64,000 nucleotides of DNA. Origin: Chenopodium formosanum (Eukaryota; Streptophyta; Magnoliopsida; Caryophyllales; Amaranthaceae). Where the stretch lies: NCBI GenBank assembly GCA_024500155.1, contig CM044872.1, positions 52,457,460 through 52,521,459 on the forward strand, in the 5' to 3' direction. This document shows positions 21,654 through 33,485 of the stretch, in pieces (the first letter of the stretch is position 1; each line of letters starts with the position of its first letter). Made by a program: the position numbers and the translations under genes. Under the pieces are notes generated by a model. The model saw only the letters and a list, made by a program, of their open reading frames with translations, had not been told where the DNA came from and made no database searches.

Positions 21654-22251
21654 TTGATAGAGCCTTTCTCAATATCTTATGACAAGCTTCTCAAAGCTAC
21701 AGATAGATTTTCGGAAGCAAATTTACTTGGTAAAGGTCATTTCGGGTCTGTTTACAAAGGAGTCATTGATCATGAGAACAATAATATGGTTGTTGCTGTT
21801 AAAGTTATCAGCCTTGAACAGAGAGGAGCTGCCAAAAGTTTTATGGCCGAGTGTGAAACGTTAAGAAGTATCCGTCATAGGAACCTTCTTAAGATTGTCA
21901 CGGTTTGCTCGAGTACTGACTTTCAAGGCAATGATTTCAAGGCTTTAGTGTACGAGTTCATGACAAATGGAAGTCTTCATCAATGGATTCACACAGATCC
22001 ACATTTTAGAAGACTAAGCCTTCTTCAAAGGGTAGAGATTGCAATTGATGTGGCGAGTGCACTAGATTATCTGCACAATGGTTGCGACACTCCTATCATT
22101 CATTGCGACCTAAAACCAAGCAACATTCTCCTCGACAATGATATGGTTGCTCATGTTGGGGACTTTGGGTTAGCAAGATTTCATTTGCGTGCAACTGCGA
22201 ATAACAGTAGCTCAATAGCAGTCAAAGGCACGGTTGGATATGCAGCTCCAG
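21654..22251 (+). pseudogene. LRR-XII receptor kinase gene 3, kinase N-lobe and catalytic loop, out of frame with its ectodomain
   Basis: Homology to gene 2 resumes at LIEPF (from 21654), in a different frame from the LRR part. Kinase motifs are perfect: GKGHFGSVYKG, VAVKVI, HCDLKPSN (non-RD) and DFGLARF. The exon ends GYAAP plus G at 22251 before GTAATT. There are no further lesions. A 15-nt GT..AG lies near the break but is too short to be an intron. Confidence 0.9.
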
Positions 22252-22370
22252 GTAATTAATATGAAATGATAACACTGAAATCTAAACTTATAGTGTATTT
22301 AATTTATTAATCAGAATTTATAATTTAAGCACGTATCTTTCTCTGCTTTGAAAAACTCTGTTTTGAACAG

Positions 22371-22774
22371 AATATGGCTTGGGAAGTATGGTGTCTAAGG
22401 AAGGTGATGCTTACAGTTTTGGCATTGTGTTGTTAGAGATGATGATTTCAAAGAGTCCCACTGATGAGATGTTCGAACGAGGTTTAGACCTTCACAATTA
22501 TGCTAATTCAGCAGCATTGTCTGATCAATTGGTAAACATCATTGACCCAAGGCTCCTAGAGGATGGAGGTACAAGTGAAGGAAATGAAGGCGAAATTTTG
22601 ACAGAAATTGACAGGAAACATAAGTGCATAAAATCTATCATTGAAATTGGAGTAAAATGTTCCGTGGAGTCACCACAAGATCGAATGAGGATCGAAGATG
22701 CTATTGGGGAGTTGCAAGTACTAAAGGATGCTCTCCTTAAACAACTACATGTCATTCGTGCAAAACGCGTCTAG
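22371..22774 (+). pseudogene. LRR-XII receptor kinase gene 3, kinase C-lobe exon
   Basis: After TTTGAACAG (22370) the exon completes APEYGLGS and runs through MMISKSPTDEMF and SPQDRMRIEDAI to a TAG at 22772-22774. In gene 2 the corresponding position is a splice donor (GTTAG|GTACGT). Here GTCTAG|GTACAT has one more base and ends the frame. The exon itself is undamaged. Confidence 0.88.
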
Positions 22775-23001
22775 GTACATGTAGTTCTAAATTTCACATT
22801 GTCTAGTATATGCTAAATTCATCAATTACATACAGTACTGAATTTTACTAGGCTCTTGCAGGAATCATGCATGCTAGCAGCAGAGTTATAACTTATAAGA
22901 CTACTGTGAGACATTAGCATTAACTAATTAAGTGTAAGTTTTTGCTTTCGATAGTATGTTCTCTGTTTAATATTGTAACAAAAATGGCCAAGAGTACTTT
23001 C

Positions 23002-23303
23002 TTATTTATTATTTTTGACACAAAACAGAAGAGTTCTATTAAAGTATCAAGTTTGTAAGATATTTACAAATGACCTTTTGTAATTCAAGAGGGTACTCTT
23101 CGAGCCAAACACAATACTCATTGAAATTGCAACTTAATTTAGCTAAATAATACGCTTCTTCATGAACCGATCTCCTTAACTATGAAAGAGAAGGGCACCC
23201 TTCGACATTGGCTTATGGTGGGTGAGTCTCCCATACGGTGAGACTCGAACCCAAAACCTCCCTTGAGAGACATCAACTTGCTTACCACTTGAACCAACTC
23301 TTG
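23002..23303 (-). mobile_element. tRNA-derived SINE-like element
   Basis: On the minus strand an A-box-like TTGGTTCAAGTGGTAAG (5' end near 23303) is followed about 40 bp later by a B-box-like GGGTTCGAGTCTC (about 23240-23252). An A/T-rich 3' tail lies near 23002-23020. This is the pol III promoter arrangement of plant SINEs. I could not identify target duplications, so the borders are approximate. Confidence 0.5.
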
Positions 23304-23795
23304 TTAGTTACACATGAAATTATTGGTATTAACTTTTTATAAATTTTATTTGCCCATTAAATCTTTATCAAGCTTTTATGTTTAATTATATTATATTCTA
23401 CGTACGTATAAGAATCAAAGCAAGATTGTCAATTGTCAATTGCTTTTTTGATATTTCAATTTATCAGGGTGCACTTTAATATTTCCTACGTTAATTATTG
23501 TGCTATTCCGTACTTTTACGTCTACATAAATTTTAAATTGAGTCGGGAGTAATGACGATCCAATGTCTCTTGAAAATGAATTTGAGACCTATATAAAGAG
23601 ATATTTTAATTCATGTACTTCACGTTTTTGTCTGTACTTTTTTTTATTTTTTTTTTATTTTTTGTACTTCACGTTTATTTAAGGCTTATATTACTGTGTT
23701 CGAAGCTCAGTAAACCCCTTTGAGAGGAGCACTCTTATTTCCACATCTTAACATGAGTGTTCTATATTAACTTTACAATAAGTTTCAAAAAATTA

Positions 23796-24057
23796 CTCCC
23801 TCCGTTTATTTGGAATCTAACATTAAATTACAAAATAATTCATAATCAGTTTATCTTATTTAAGTTTTTTTTTTTTTTTAAAAAAAAAAAAGCATAATTC
23901 AATGTAGAGATTTCCTTACTTAGTGTCATGTCATCAATCCACAACCAATTAATGCCAAAAAAATTAAGTTTCAAAAAAAATATTTGATATGAGTAGATCT
24001 TTTTGAAATGCCCAAACACAGTATATGGAACTAACATTATGAAACGGAGGCCGGGAG
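23796..24057. mobile_element. MITE with CTCCCTCCG terminus
   Basis: The left end CTCCCTCCGTTTATTTGGAA and the right end TTATGAAACGGAGGCCGGGAG are diverged inverted repeats flanked by TA. Confidence 0.6.
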
Positions 24058-24335
24058 TAATAAAATACTCATACTTAAGGTAAAATAACGTAAATAAATG
24101 AAGGTTATGTATGTAAAGATTACCGAGTAGTTTCTAATTGATAAAAATTAAAGTATTGGAGACAAATATAATATTTTCGTAGTTTTACTTAAAAAATTTA
24201 TGTAAACAATCAAAACTAACTAAAAATTTCTTTAGTTCACTAGGGATGAGATAAATATTGGATATTGGGTATCAATTTAAAAGAAAGAAAAGTAGACCTG
24301 ATTAAAGATGGTCTAAAAATTCAATAGGGACTAGA

Positions 24336-24370
24336 AATAGGTGCACCACGTCTATACTTTTGAACATTTA

Positions 24371-24417
<47 letters not shown>

Positions 24418-24777
24418 ACACTTTACAAATATTGAATATTTAGTAAAAAATATGAACAAATCACAAAAAATGAACATAAAACATCCAATTTTATATGTTC
24501 ATATTTTATAAATAAATGTTCAATTATATGCAATAAATGTTCAGTTTATATAACAAAACTATTGAATTATTACGACTCACATAAACATCTTTCAAAAAAT
24601 TGATGTTTATTATATAGTGTTGTTTCTAATATATACATGTTCAAAATTTGCAATTGTTCAAATTATACTAGATGTTTAAAACTTGCAATTGTTCATAATT
24701 TTTTTACTATATTCAAATTTTGTAATTATTTGGATTATTTTATTAAATGTTCAAAAGCATACTAAGGTGCACCTATT
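24336..24777. mobile_element. Small TIR element (AATAGGTGCACC termini)
   Basis: The left AATAGGTGCACCACGTCT ... CTTTTGAACATTT is mirrored on the right by AAATGTTCAAAAG ... GGTGCACCTATT. The interior is AT-rich with many AAATGTTCA repeats. The superfamily is not clear, and no convincing target duplication was found. Confidence 0.6.
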
Positions 24778-26242
24778 TTATAATTTGCGACCACAATTGT
24801 TGAATTTGGAAAATAATTTTGGGCTCGACCCATTTTTTGTAAAGAAAAGGGGAAGCCAAAATGTCATTTTTAGTTAAAACTTTGACTCGGTCTGATTTTG
24901 ACCCAAAAAATCTGCTATTAACCAAAATAACGAGTTTGGACATGTTTTTTCAGCCCAATGTTAGGTCCAGCCCAGCCCAAATCCTTGACCTATAATGCGC
25001 CAATTTTGTTGGCAACTCGGCCGTGATCATCTAAAAAAAGTGTACAGTAAAAGGGAAAAAGATCAACTTATACGTTGTATTTCAGTGAAAGAATTCTGTA
25101 CTTGTACTTTTAGTGACGCCGCCTAATACATTCGAAATTATTGAAGGATGGCAGTGATTCAGTGAAACAAATGCAGCCTGCAGTTTGTGGGACCCTCAAG
25201 ACACGAGGATATTTAATCATGATTGTATTATTGGGATATATTGCTAACACCTAAGTTGATATTGTCTACATGACTCCGTATTAATTAAATTAGGGGATCC
25301 ACTCATATAGTGATCAGCAAGTGTACCAACCTTAATTAATTATTTTATGGTTAGAGGTTGTGTTGTTGATGATTATACTTATTACACATTAATACATGAC
25401 CTTATTTATTATACTTGTAGGAAATACGAAGTAAATATTAGTAAGGTATGATCGTATGAGTGAGATGATATTAGAAAAATTCTAAATTCAAGAGTTAAAT
25501 TTAAATAATGCATTTTTCTATATGTCGGGAGGACAAAAAAAGCCAATGCATATGACGTTGAGTAAGACTTTGTATTTATCTTGTTTCAATGCAAACCTCT
25601 TGATTGACGACGTTCTTCTGGATAGTACACTTGCTATAAAAGGTAATACAATGTTCAGATAAAATACAATAAATAATTTTATAAAATAATACTGATCAGA
25701 TTGTTGAATACAATACTAAATAAAATACTCCTTAATATATTTGTCATCACGTAAATACATCCTCAATTCAAAGTTAAAATCAAGCAGTGGATTAAAAAAA
25801 AAAAAAAAAAAGTTCATTGATGTCAATTAAAATTCAATAGTTGATTACAATCATAATCATAAAAAGTCCCAAAAATAAATTGTGCAACGTACCCTACTAA
25901 CCTACTTAAACTATTAAATGCAAAATCACAAATCAGAATCGCCACCTTAACAAAAAAATTATACGGAGTACTAGCACCAATCCAAGAGTTGGCCAATTTG
26001 AAGATTTTGAGCACTCAATGGTAGCACGCATTGACAATATAAGTTGGAAGTTTCTCTTTCATAAGTAATCAAAAAGTCGTTTGCCGGTAAAATTTGTCTC
26101 TTTAATAATCCCCTTTATCTTTGTATGACCAGTCCCCTTCTTTATTCTTCCTCCTTTACATTTTAACCCCACCCCACTTTAACTTGAACTTAAATTAAAT
26201 CCTATAACCGTTGATATCATTTCGTACCATTCAAACCTTATT

Positions 26243-26251
26243 CTTTATAAA
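26243..26251 (+). promoter_or_regulatory. Putative TATA box of the ANTH gene
   Basis: TTTATAAAA lies about 90 bp upstream of the ATG at 26341. Confidence 0.4.
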
Positions 26252-26340
26252 ATTCATATCATACCTTATATTAAAAACTTCCCACCTTCGTTTTTTTCCT
26301 ACCCATTTCCGAAATTTTCAACTCAAACAAAATATAAAAC

Positions 26341-27381
26341 ATGGGACTCCTAGGCGACATTATAGGCAAGGTCAAGGACAAAGCGTCAATAGGCAAGGCA
26401 GCCCTCCTCTCCCGCAACCACACTACGGCCGCGCTCCGTCTCACCGTGTTACGTGCCACTAGCCACGAGGCCGATACGCCACCCCAAGAATCCCACCTCG
26501 CAGCAATACTCGCCGCAGGAGAAGGTCCACGTACGGCGGCAGCCGTAGTGATTGACGTTCTCATGCGGCGACTTCACAAGACATCTTCCTCAGCAGTAGC
26601 AATAAAATCACTCTTAGCTCTCCACGTCATTGTCCGACGTGGAAACTTCATATTACACGACCAGCTTTCTGTTTACCCTGCTACTGGCGGGCGTAACTAC
26701 CTTAAACTCTCCGATTTTCGGGACAACTCGTCTCCGATAACCTGGGAGTTGTCCACCTGGATCAGGTGGTACGCCAAGTACCTGGAGCAGATCTTGTCTA
26801 GTTCTAGGATTCTCGGGTATTTTCTATTTTCGACGTCGTGTAGCCTCGAGAGGGAAAAGGGTAAGGAAATCATCGCCTCGCTTTTATGCAAGGACTTGTT
26901 AAGGGAGATTGATGGATTGATTAATGTGCTAGAGGAAATTTGTAAGAATCCTGATTGTGTTCATTTAGAGGGTAATAAGTTGTTACTAGAAGTTATGGGA
27001 TTAGTAGGTGAAGACTATTTTACTACGGTAGATGAGATTGTTATTCGAGTTGAGGAATTTAAGGAACGATTGAGTTGTTTGAGTTTTGTTGATTCGGTTG
27101 AGTTGGTTTGTGCTCTTAAGAGATTGGAGGACTGTAAGGAGAGACTCGGATCGATGTTCGAGGTAAATGGGTCGGGTTTGGTTGAGGACTTGTGGTGTTT
27201 AGTGAGTGAGATGAAGGATAAAGTTGGAGAAGTGAAGGGGTTTAAGGAGGAGAAGATGGTGCTAAGTTGGGGTAGATTCGAGTCGGCTCGGTTCGGGGAG
27301 CGAGTTAAGCCGCAAGACTCGGTTCAGTTTGCGTCAAACCGGTTTGCGTTTCAGTTTGCTTATGGTGAGCTTGTAAGGTGA
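26341..27381 (+). CDS. Putative clathrin assembly protein, ANTH domain (At4g40080-like, PICALM family)
   Basis: This is an intact, intronless gene of 346 residues. Proteins of the AP180/CALM family bind phosphoinositides and clathrin at the plasma membrane or trans-Golgi and help load SNARE cargo into coated vesicles. The N-terminus MGLLGDIIGKVKDKAS leads into an ANTH superhelix (about residues 20-165). Typical segments are LRATSHEADTPPQESHLAAIL, KSLLALHVIVRRGNFIL, LKLSDFRDNSSPITWELSTWIRWYAKYLEQ and ILGYFL. Helices continue to about residue 300. The tail is short, and I see no DPF or NPF motifs, which fits the small intronless At4g40080/At5g10410 subgroup rather than the long AP180 type. The 5' half is clearly more GC-rich than its surroundings. 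The start is supported by the conserved N-terminus and an upstream TATA-like box. Confidence 0.93.
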   Translation: MGLLGDIIGKVKDKASIGKAALLSRNHTTAALRLTVLRATSHEADTPPQESHLAAILAAGEGPRTAAAVVIDVLMRRLHKTSSSAVAIKSLLALHVIVRRGNFILHDQLSVYPATGGRNYLKLSDFRDNSSPITWELSTWIRWYAKYLEQILSSSRILGYFLFSTSCSLEREKGKEIIASLLCKDLLREIDGLINVLEEICKNPDCVHLEGNKLLLEVMGLVGEDYFTTVDEIVIRVEEFKERLSCLSFVDSVELVCALKRLEDCKERLGSMFEVNGSGLVEDLWCLVSEMKDKVGEVKGFKEEKMVLSWGRFESARFGERVKPQDSVQFASNRFAFQFAYGELVR

Positions 27382-28658
27382 GGTGAGGTGATCTTGGTTC
27401 ATTTAGGAAATTAAGGCTTCTTAATTAATTACTTTTATGTTAGTTTTATATTTTTTTTGTGCTTTTTTTTGGGTGTAATTGGTGGGCGTATGTGGGAGGG
27501 GGTTTACTTTTTGTATGTAAATCTCTGTATTTTAGCGAAATTTGTGACTAATTTTGTCTTTTTTTTAGATTGATTTAAAGGGATGATATGTTAGTATACC
27601 TTATTATTGAATTGTCAACTTAAGTCGTAGTCTAAATTCGGGAAAAATTTTCTTCCCCTATAACTTGTATGTACTATGACTACTATCTCAAATGTAACAC
27701 TTTTCGTATTATTTTAATGTGCATACAAATATTCAAAAAAAAAAAAAATCTTTGAATAAAAATAAGTGTTATAGAGTATACAAAAATTCAGATTACTAAT
27801 ATGATAAAATTGGATGTTATTCATGTTAATGAATGGGTGAATATGACAGTCAAACATCATTCTTTTATTTTTTTTTTTTATTTTTTTTTTTTTTGGAGGA
27901 AAAGCCAAACATCAAACATGGTAAGAGTACTAAAGCGAAAAGTAATCAGAAATTGCATTGATCTGATATGACAAAATTGGATGTTAATGATGACAATAAG
28001 AATTCAAAGCCGAATGATTGCTACAAGCCTACAAGCATGACGCGCATACTCTCTACTACTAATCTTCTAATCTAGGAGGATGCCAAAATGATGAGTTTCA
28101 TGACATATTAACCACGTAATTAGCATTAATAATTTAATGCTAAACTTCTATTATGAGTCATTTAATTATTATGGAGTGCATTGTTAGGTTGTATTAGGTA
28201 GAATAAATTAGTACTATATGTCTGCAATTATCATTAATTAATTTGCCATATCATCTATTTTTATTAAGTAAGATGGACATGAATTGAAGCAAAATTGAAT
28301 CATTAGTCATAACTCATATAACGTAGCCTAATAGAGTAATAGATAAACCTTCTAGAACGAAAAATAAAAAAATGTGCAATAAGAAATGTTCTAGATGGTT
28401 GTTATGTGACAAATAGATAATATTTTTTTGAGAACAACTATTACTGTAGTCGGAAAATCAAAAGTGGTAGTGCTACTCAAACTTTTTGTGTTTTGTAGTA
28501 CTTATTTAAAAAAAAATTAAAAAAAAATTAATAGGTAGTTGTTATCAAAAGTAATCAATTAAATGGTAGTTGTTGACAAAATCTCCTATTTTTGAATATC
28601 AATCTTTTGTAATTTTAATTAATACTTATTTATATATTGAAATATTTATAAGTCATAA
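27382..28658. other. Intergenic region between ANTH gene and Sirevirus
   Basis: AT-rich DNA with the 3' flank of the ANTH gene, several poly(T)/poly(A) tracts (27734-27748 and 27867-27894) and no recognisable gene. The T-rich tract at 27867-27894 sits between two AAACATC copies and may be another tail-only insert. Confidence 0.55.
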
Positions 28659-29827
28659 TGTTGACCTCGATTAGTTTTGGTGATGACAAGCAAACTCGAT
28701 TTGATAAAAGTGTATTAAGTGTGCAGGTTATTTAGGCAGGTTCTTATTAAGAACAAAGTTCCGGGGTTTGGAACAAAAAGAAGTCCTTAATCTACATATG
28801 GCATACACAACAATTTGAAGTGAAGAAGGCAAAGAAGGTTTTATGCTTGGATGTTCTATTTGGCAAGATAGAGTTATCAAAGGTCCAATTGGAATATCAT
28901 AAAAAGCAACGAGTGTTACATGAAGACTAAAAAGTATGAGTTATTATTTTTAGGCTTTATGTAAGTGTTTGATATTTTATGATTGGTTGGAACACAAGGA
29001 ATATGAGAGTTAATTGGAATTAAAATTGAAACGATACGATCAGTTTTATAAAATTGGTTTTTATCTTATATTTGGTTTTTGTTAAAAAATTATAAAAAGA
29101 TATTTCTTTGGTATTTTCTTTTTAACAAAATAAATATCTTCTGTAAAAAGATTTTAACTGATTCCTTAAATTACTCTCCAAGGAAAAGATTTATTCAAAC
29201 CTTATCCTACGTTCCATCTTGAACGACCTTCCGGACTTCTTCACGTAGCTTGAGTTAGTTCCTAAAGTTTAGGAACACCACCTCAAGTAGTGGAGAATTT
29301 GGGGAAGGTGGTCGGGTTGATGGAACAATATAAAAAGGGAGTTGAGTTTCAGTTTTAAGGCATCCTGACAATCGTACAACATTTGAGTAAAAAATATATT
29401 TGTGTCAGTGAGAGTATTCCTATGTTCCAACTATTGTAAGATATCTAAACACGTAGAGTTCAAATTACTGAGTTGTAATTTGGGAAAGGGTTGAGTGATC
29501 CCTGTAAAGACTTAGAGTTAAGTCTTGAGTGTAGGCTTCGGAGTAGAAGCTAGAGTGAGCATTTGGGGTTGGCTCAGGTTCTAATTGGAACTTAAGTTTT
29601 GTCGAGTTCCTTATAGGTTGTAACGGAGTAGTTGCCCTATTTAGTGAATTCGTGTTCGAAAATCCCAAGTGGTCGTGGTTTTCTCCTTGTTGGGCACAAG
29701 GAGTTTCCACGTAAAAATCTCTTTGCATCTCTTTATTTCGTTCTACGTTTTTAATTTCCGCAAAATTTGGGAACACTAGTTCCTACACAATTCAACCCCC
29801 CTCTTGTGTGTTCCATCTAAGTTAACA
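28659..29827 (+). repeat. 5' LTR of Sirevirus-type element
   Basis: 1169 bp, TGTTGACCTCG...GTTAACA. It is nearly identical to 37832-39004. Confidence 0.95.
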
Positions 29828-29844
29828 AGTGGTATCAGAGCGGG
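29828..29844 (+). other. Primer-binding site of Sirevirus-type element
   Basis: AGTGGTATCAGAGCGGG contains the exact TGGTATCAGAGC complement of initiator tRNA-Met, one base after the LTR. Confidence 0.85.
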
Positions 29845-29893
29845 TTACTCAAAGAAAGCAGGCAACCCTGTTGAGTTGTGTGATCCAAACAAA

Positions 29894-31747
29894 ATGAACA
29901 CACACGAGAAACTTGAAGAAGGTTACTCTACTCAGAGACCTCCAATGTTCAACAGGAAATTCTTTTCATATTGGAAGAACCGCATGGAAATCTTCATCAA
30001 AGCAGAAAACTATCAAGTGTGGCGAGTTATTAAAGTGGGCGACTTTGAGGTAAAAACTACCAATGACAAAAACGAGGTAATCCCTAAACCAATGTCCGAG
30101 TATGATAAAGATGATTTTGATAAAATGGAGGTTAATGCTAGAGCTGTAAAATTACTCCACTGTGGTCTTGGACCTCATGAACATAATAGAGTCATGGGGT
30201 GCAAGAACGCAAAGCAAATTTGGGATTTGTTACAAGTCACACACGAAGGAACAAACGAAGTTAAGCGTTCCAAAATAGATCTTTTGATGTCTAAATATGA
30301 ACGATTTGAAATGAATCCAAAAGAATCTATTCAAGAAATGTTTACTCGTTTTACTAACATAACGAATGAGTTAGTCTCTCTTGGAAGAACTATACCAATT
30401 GATGAACAGATATGAAAGATCTTAAGGAGCCTTCCACAAGATGAGAGATGGAGAGCCAAGGTTACTGCATTGCAATAAACAAAGGATTTCACAAAATTCA
30501 ATATTGAGCAACTGGCTGGATCTCTCATGACTCACGAGCTGCACCTTGGAGCAAGTAACACAGAGAGTTCCAAAAACCGTGGACTTGTGCTTAAGGTTGA
30601 GGAACAAGAAGATTCAGAACCTGATGAAGAAGAAGTTGCCATGATGGTTAGAAAGTTTAGGAGATTCTATAAAAATCTTAAAACTGGAAACCAAAAGGGT
30701 AAAAATCCAAGCAAGAGAATATCCAATTCTAAACCTGATCCCAGATGCTTCAAGTGTGGAAGTTCGGAACACCTCATTCGTGAGTGTCCTCTTTGGGAAA
30801 CTGATCAAGGAAAAGCCAAAGGAAAGGAGCAGACAAAAGAAAGATACAAATCAACCTTTGGAAAACCTGACTATCGCAAGGCAATGATTGCAGCTTGGGG
30901 TAGTGACTCAGAATCAGAAGATGATGAGGAGCCACAAAATGAAGAGATGGCCAATCTGTGTCTAATGGCCAAAATCAAAGAAAAGAAAGATGTTACATCA
31001 AATGAGGTATGTTCCAAAACCCTTCGTGTTTTATCTAAGGAAAAATTAATTGAATTGCTGTTTAGAAACATTGGATGATTTTAAAAAGCTTAGCATAGTA
31101 AAGGAACAAAGTGATAAAGCTCTCAAAATTAGTAAAGACCACATCACCTATCTGAACAGTACTAGATCAGACGTTCAAAGTAGGTTCTTTGATCTTTTGG
31201 ATCAGAACACTGTGCTAAAAAGAGTCTTTTGAACGTACTAAGCATGAGAATATTACTCTCAAGGTAGAACTTGCTCAATATAAATTTTTTAATGCTAGTC
31301 TAGATTCTGCTAGTTCTATTGAGACACATATGTGTATTTTCAATGCTGATTTTGAGAAACTGAATAATGATCTTGTTACCGTTAAGGAACAAAAGGAAAA
31401 ACTTGAAAAGGAACTTGCTTTAGCTAATGCTAGAAAGAAGGCTAGGAAGTTCCAAAGATTACTCCTAAATATATCCTTGATGCCCAAGTTCGAAAAAGAG
31501 AAGGATTAGGTTTTTCCAAGCAGAGCCCTAAGAAGAATAAATATGTAGATTTACCTAGTAACAAGCTCTGCTCCTTTTGTGGTAATATAGGTCATTTGAA
31601 AGAAGCATGTTCCAAAAGGAATAAGAAAATACTCAAAAATGAAAATACTGTTAAATTGATGTGGGTTAAGAAAACTAGTGGTGATGAAAAGGAACTCAAG
31701 GAAACCCGAGTTCCTGAAACTAACAATTAGTTTTCTTACAGGTCGCA
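29894..31747 (+). pseudogene. Sirevirus gag region, broken
   Basis: Gag starts at ATG 29894 (MNTHEKLEEG). It shows the copia gag core (YWKNRMEIFI ... AKQIWDLLQVTHEGT ... NELVSLGR) and a CCHC knuckle CFKCGSSEHLIREC near 30750. After a Lys/Glu-rich coiled segment there is a second knuckle, CSFCGNIGHLKEAC, near 31569. In-frame stops lie at 30413-30415 (TGA) and 30476-30478 (TAA). Frameshifts occur near 31060 and again near 31230 and 31500. The product would form the virus-like particle in an intact relative. Confidence 0.85.
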
Positions 31748-33485
31748 GTGAGGGGGAACAACACTTGGTACCTCGACAGTGGGTGTTCCAAACACATGAC
31801 AGGAGACAAATCTAAATTTCTCTCACTGGAGACCTATAATGGAGGAACGGTGACTTTTGGAAACAACAAGAAAGGCGAGATAATCGCAATTGGAAAAGTA
31901 GGAAAGTCAAGTTCCCATCCAATTGACAATGTATTTTTAGTCGAGGGCCTCAAGCACAGCTTATTAAGCATCTCACAATTTTGTGATAAAGGCAACTCTG
32001 TAAGTTTCACTTCTAACTCCTGTAGAATTTTTAACAATGACAGTGAGGAGGTTATCTTGGAAGGAATTCGTGAAGGGAACACATACATTGTGGATCTCAA
32101 CACAGTTCCTAGGAACAACCTAACTTGTCTCCGTGTCATTGAAGATGACTCACTTCTATGGCATAGACGCCTTGGACATGCTAGTATTCCTCTCATTGAC
32201 AAGCTTAGGACACAAGAGCTTGTTGCGGGGCTTCCCTCAATAAAGTTTCTAAGTGGAAAAGTTTGCAATGCATGTGTGAGAGGGAAACAAGTAAGATCCT
32301 CATTTAAAAGTAAGAAAATGGTAAGTTCCGCTAAACCTTTGGAACTCATTCACATGGACTTATGTGGTCCAATGAGGGTACAGAGTAGAAGTGGTAAAAG
32401 ATATATTCTGGTAATAGTTGATGACTTTTCTCGTTTTACATGGGTAATATTTCTTTCTAGCAAAGATGAGACTTTTGATGAATTTACTGCTTTTGCTAAA
32501 AGAATTCAAAAGACAAGTGGTTATCAACTAATAAGTATGCGTTCTGACCATGGCACTGAGTTTGAAAACTCAAGATTTGATGAGTTTTGCAGGGAACACG
32601 GAACGGATCATAATTTCTCGGCTCCAAGAACTCCACAGCAAAATGGAGTCGTAGAAAGGAAAAATAGAACCTTGGAAGATATGGCTAGAACCATGCTTAT
32701 TGCTAGCAATCTTCCTAGGAACTTTTGGGCCGAGGCAGTAAATACTGCATGTTATATCATCAATAGAGTCATGATCCGACCAATAACTAACAGGACACCC
32801 TATGAGTTATTCAAGGGTAGAAAACCAAATATATCTCATTTCAGATCTTTTGGTTGCAAGTGTTTCGTGCACAACAATGGTAAGAGAAACATAGGGAAAT
32901 TCGATAAGAAGGGGTGATGAAGCTGTATTCCTTGGTTATGCAAGGAATAGCAAAGCTTACAGAGTCTATAATAAAAAGACAATGTGTGTTGAGGAGTCTG
33001 TACATATTATTTTTGATGAAACTGACTATTTATCTAGTGTACAGGAACATGAGCTTGTACAGGAACAAGGAGACTTCAAAATTGGTCTGATCCGTTCCAC
33101 TGACCAGGATGAAGAAGAAGTCCCTTTACCAATAAAGCAGCTGGTCAAAATTGTAACAGAACCGCAACATGAGCAAGAAAAAACACCTGTTCCAGAAGAC
33201 AATGGAACACATGATGAAGATTTGGAACAGGTTTTGGATGAAGTAGCAACAGAATCTGCAGAAACAAATGTTGAAGGATCCAATCGAGTAACTTTGCAAA
33301 ATTTCCAACCCAAACCTTGGAAACACCAAAGATCACATCCAATTGATAAAATTATAAGTGACCTTGGCAAAGGAACCCAAACAAGATCCCAACTCTGAAA
33401 TTTTTGTGCCTTTTATGCCTACTTATCTACTATAGAACCAAAAAATCATACCGAATCCTTAGGTGATGCAGATTGGATCAATGCC
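31748..33485 (+). pseudogene. Sirevirus protease-integrase region, frameshifted
   Basis: The protease motif LDSGCSKHMTGD near 31774 is followed by GAG-pre-integrase (LLWHRRLGHAS). Integrase follows with HMDLCGP, RSDHGTEFENS and NGVVERKNRT as the D-D-E residues. The frame breaks near 32911 within a run of G. Integrase C-terminal sequence continues in another frame, through an acidic Glu/Pro-rich linker (32982-33398). An in-frame TGA at 33396-33398 separates it from reverse transcriptase. Confidence 0.88.

Larger units (their letters stand above)
22775..26340. other. Long intergenic region with small repeats, no gene seen
   Basis: AT-rich and non-coding. It contains a tRNA-type SINE-like unit (about 23002-23303, minus), a CTCCCTCCG MITE (23796-24057), a TIR element (24336-24777) with a 42-nt poly(A) run at 24372-24413, and a second poly(A) run near 25796-25811. 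The right end is the promoter of the ANTH gene. Confidence 0.6.

Noticed and set aside
29465..29776. 103-codon antisense ORF, repeated at 38638-38949
   Set aside because: It lies in both LTRs of the same element. Its conservation comes from LTR identity, and it has no recognisable domain.
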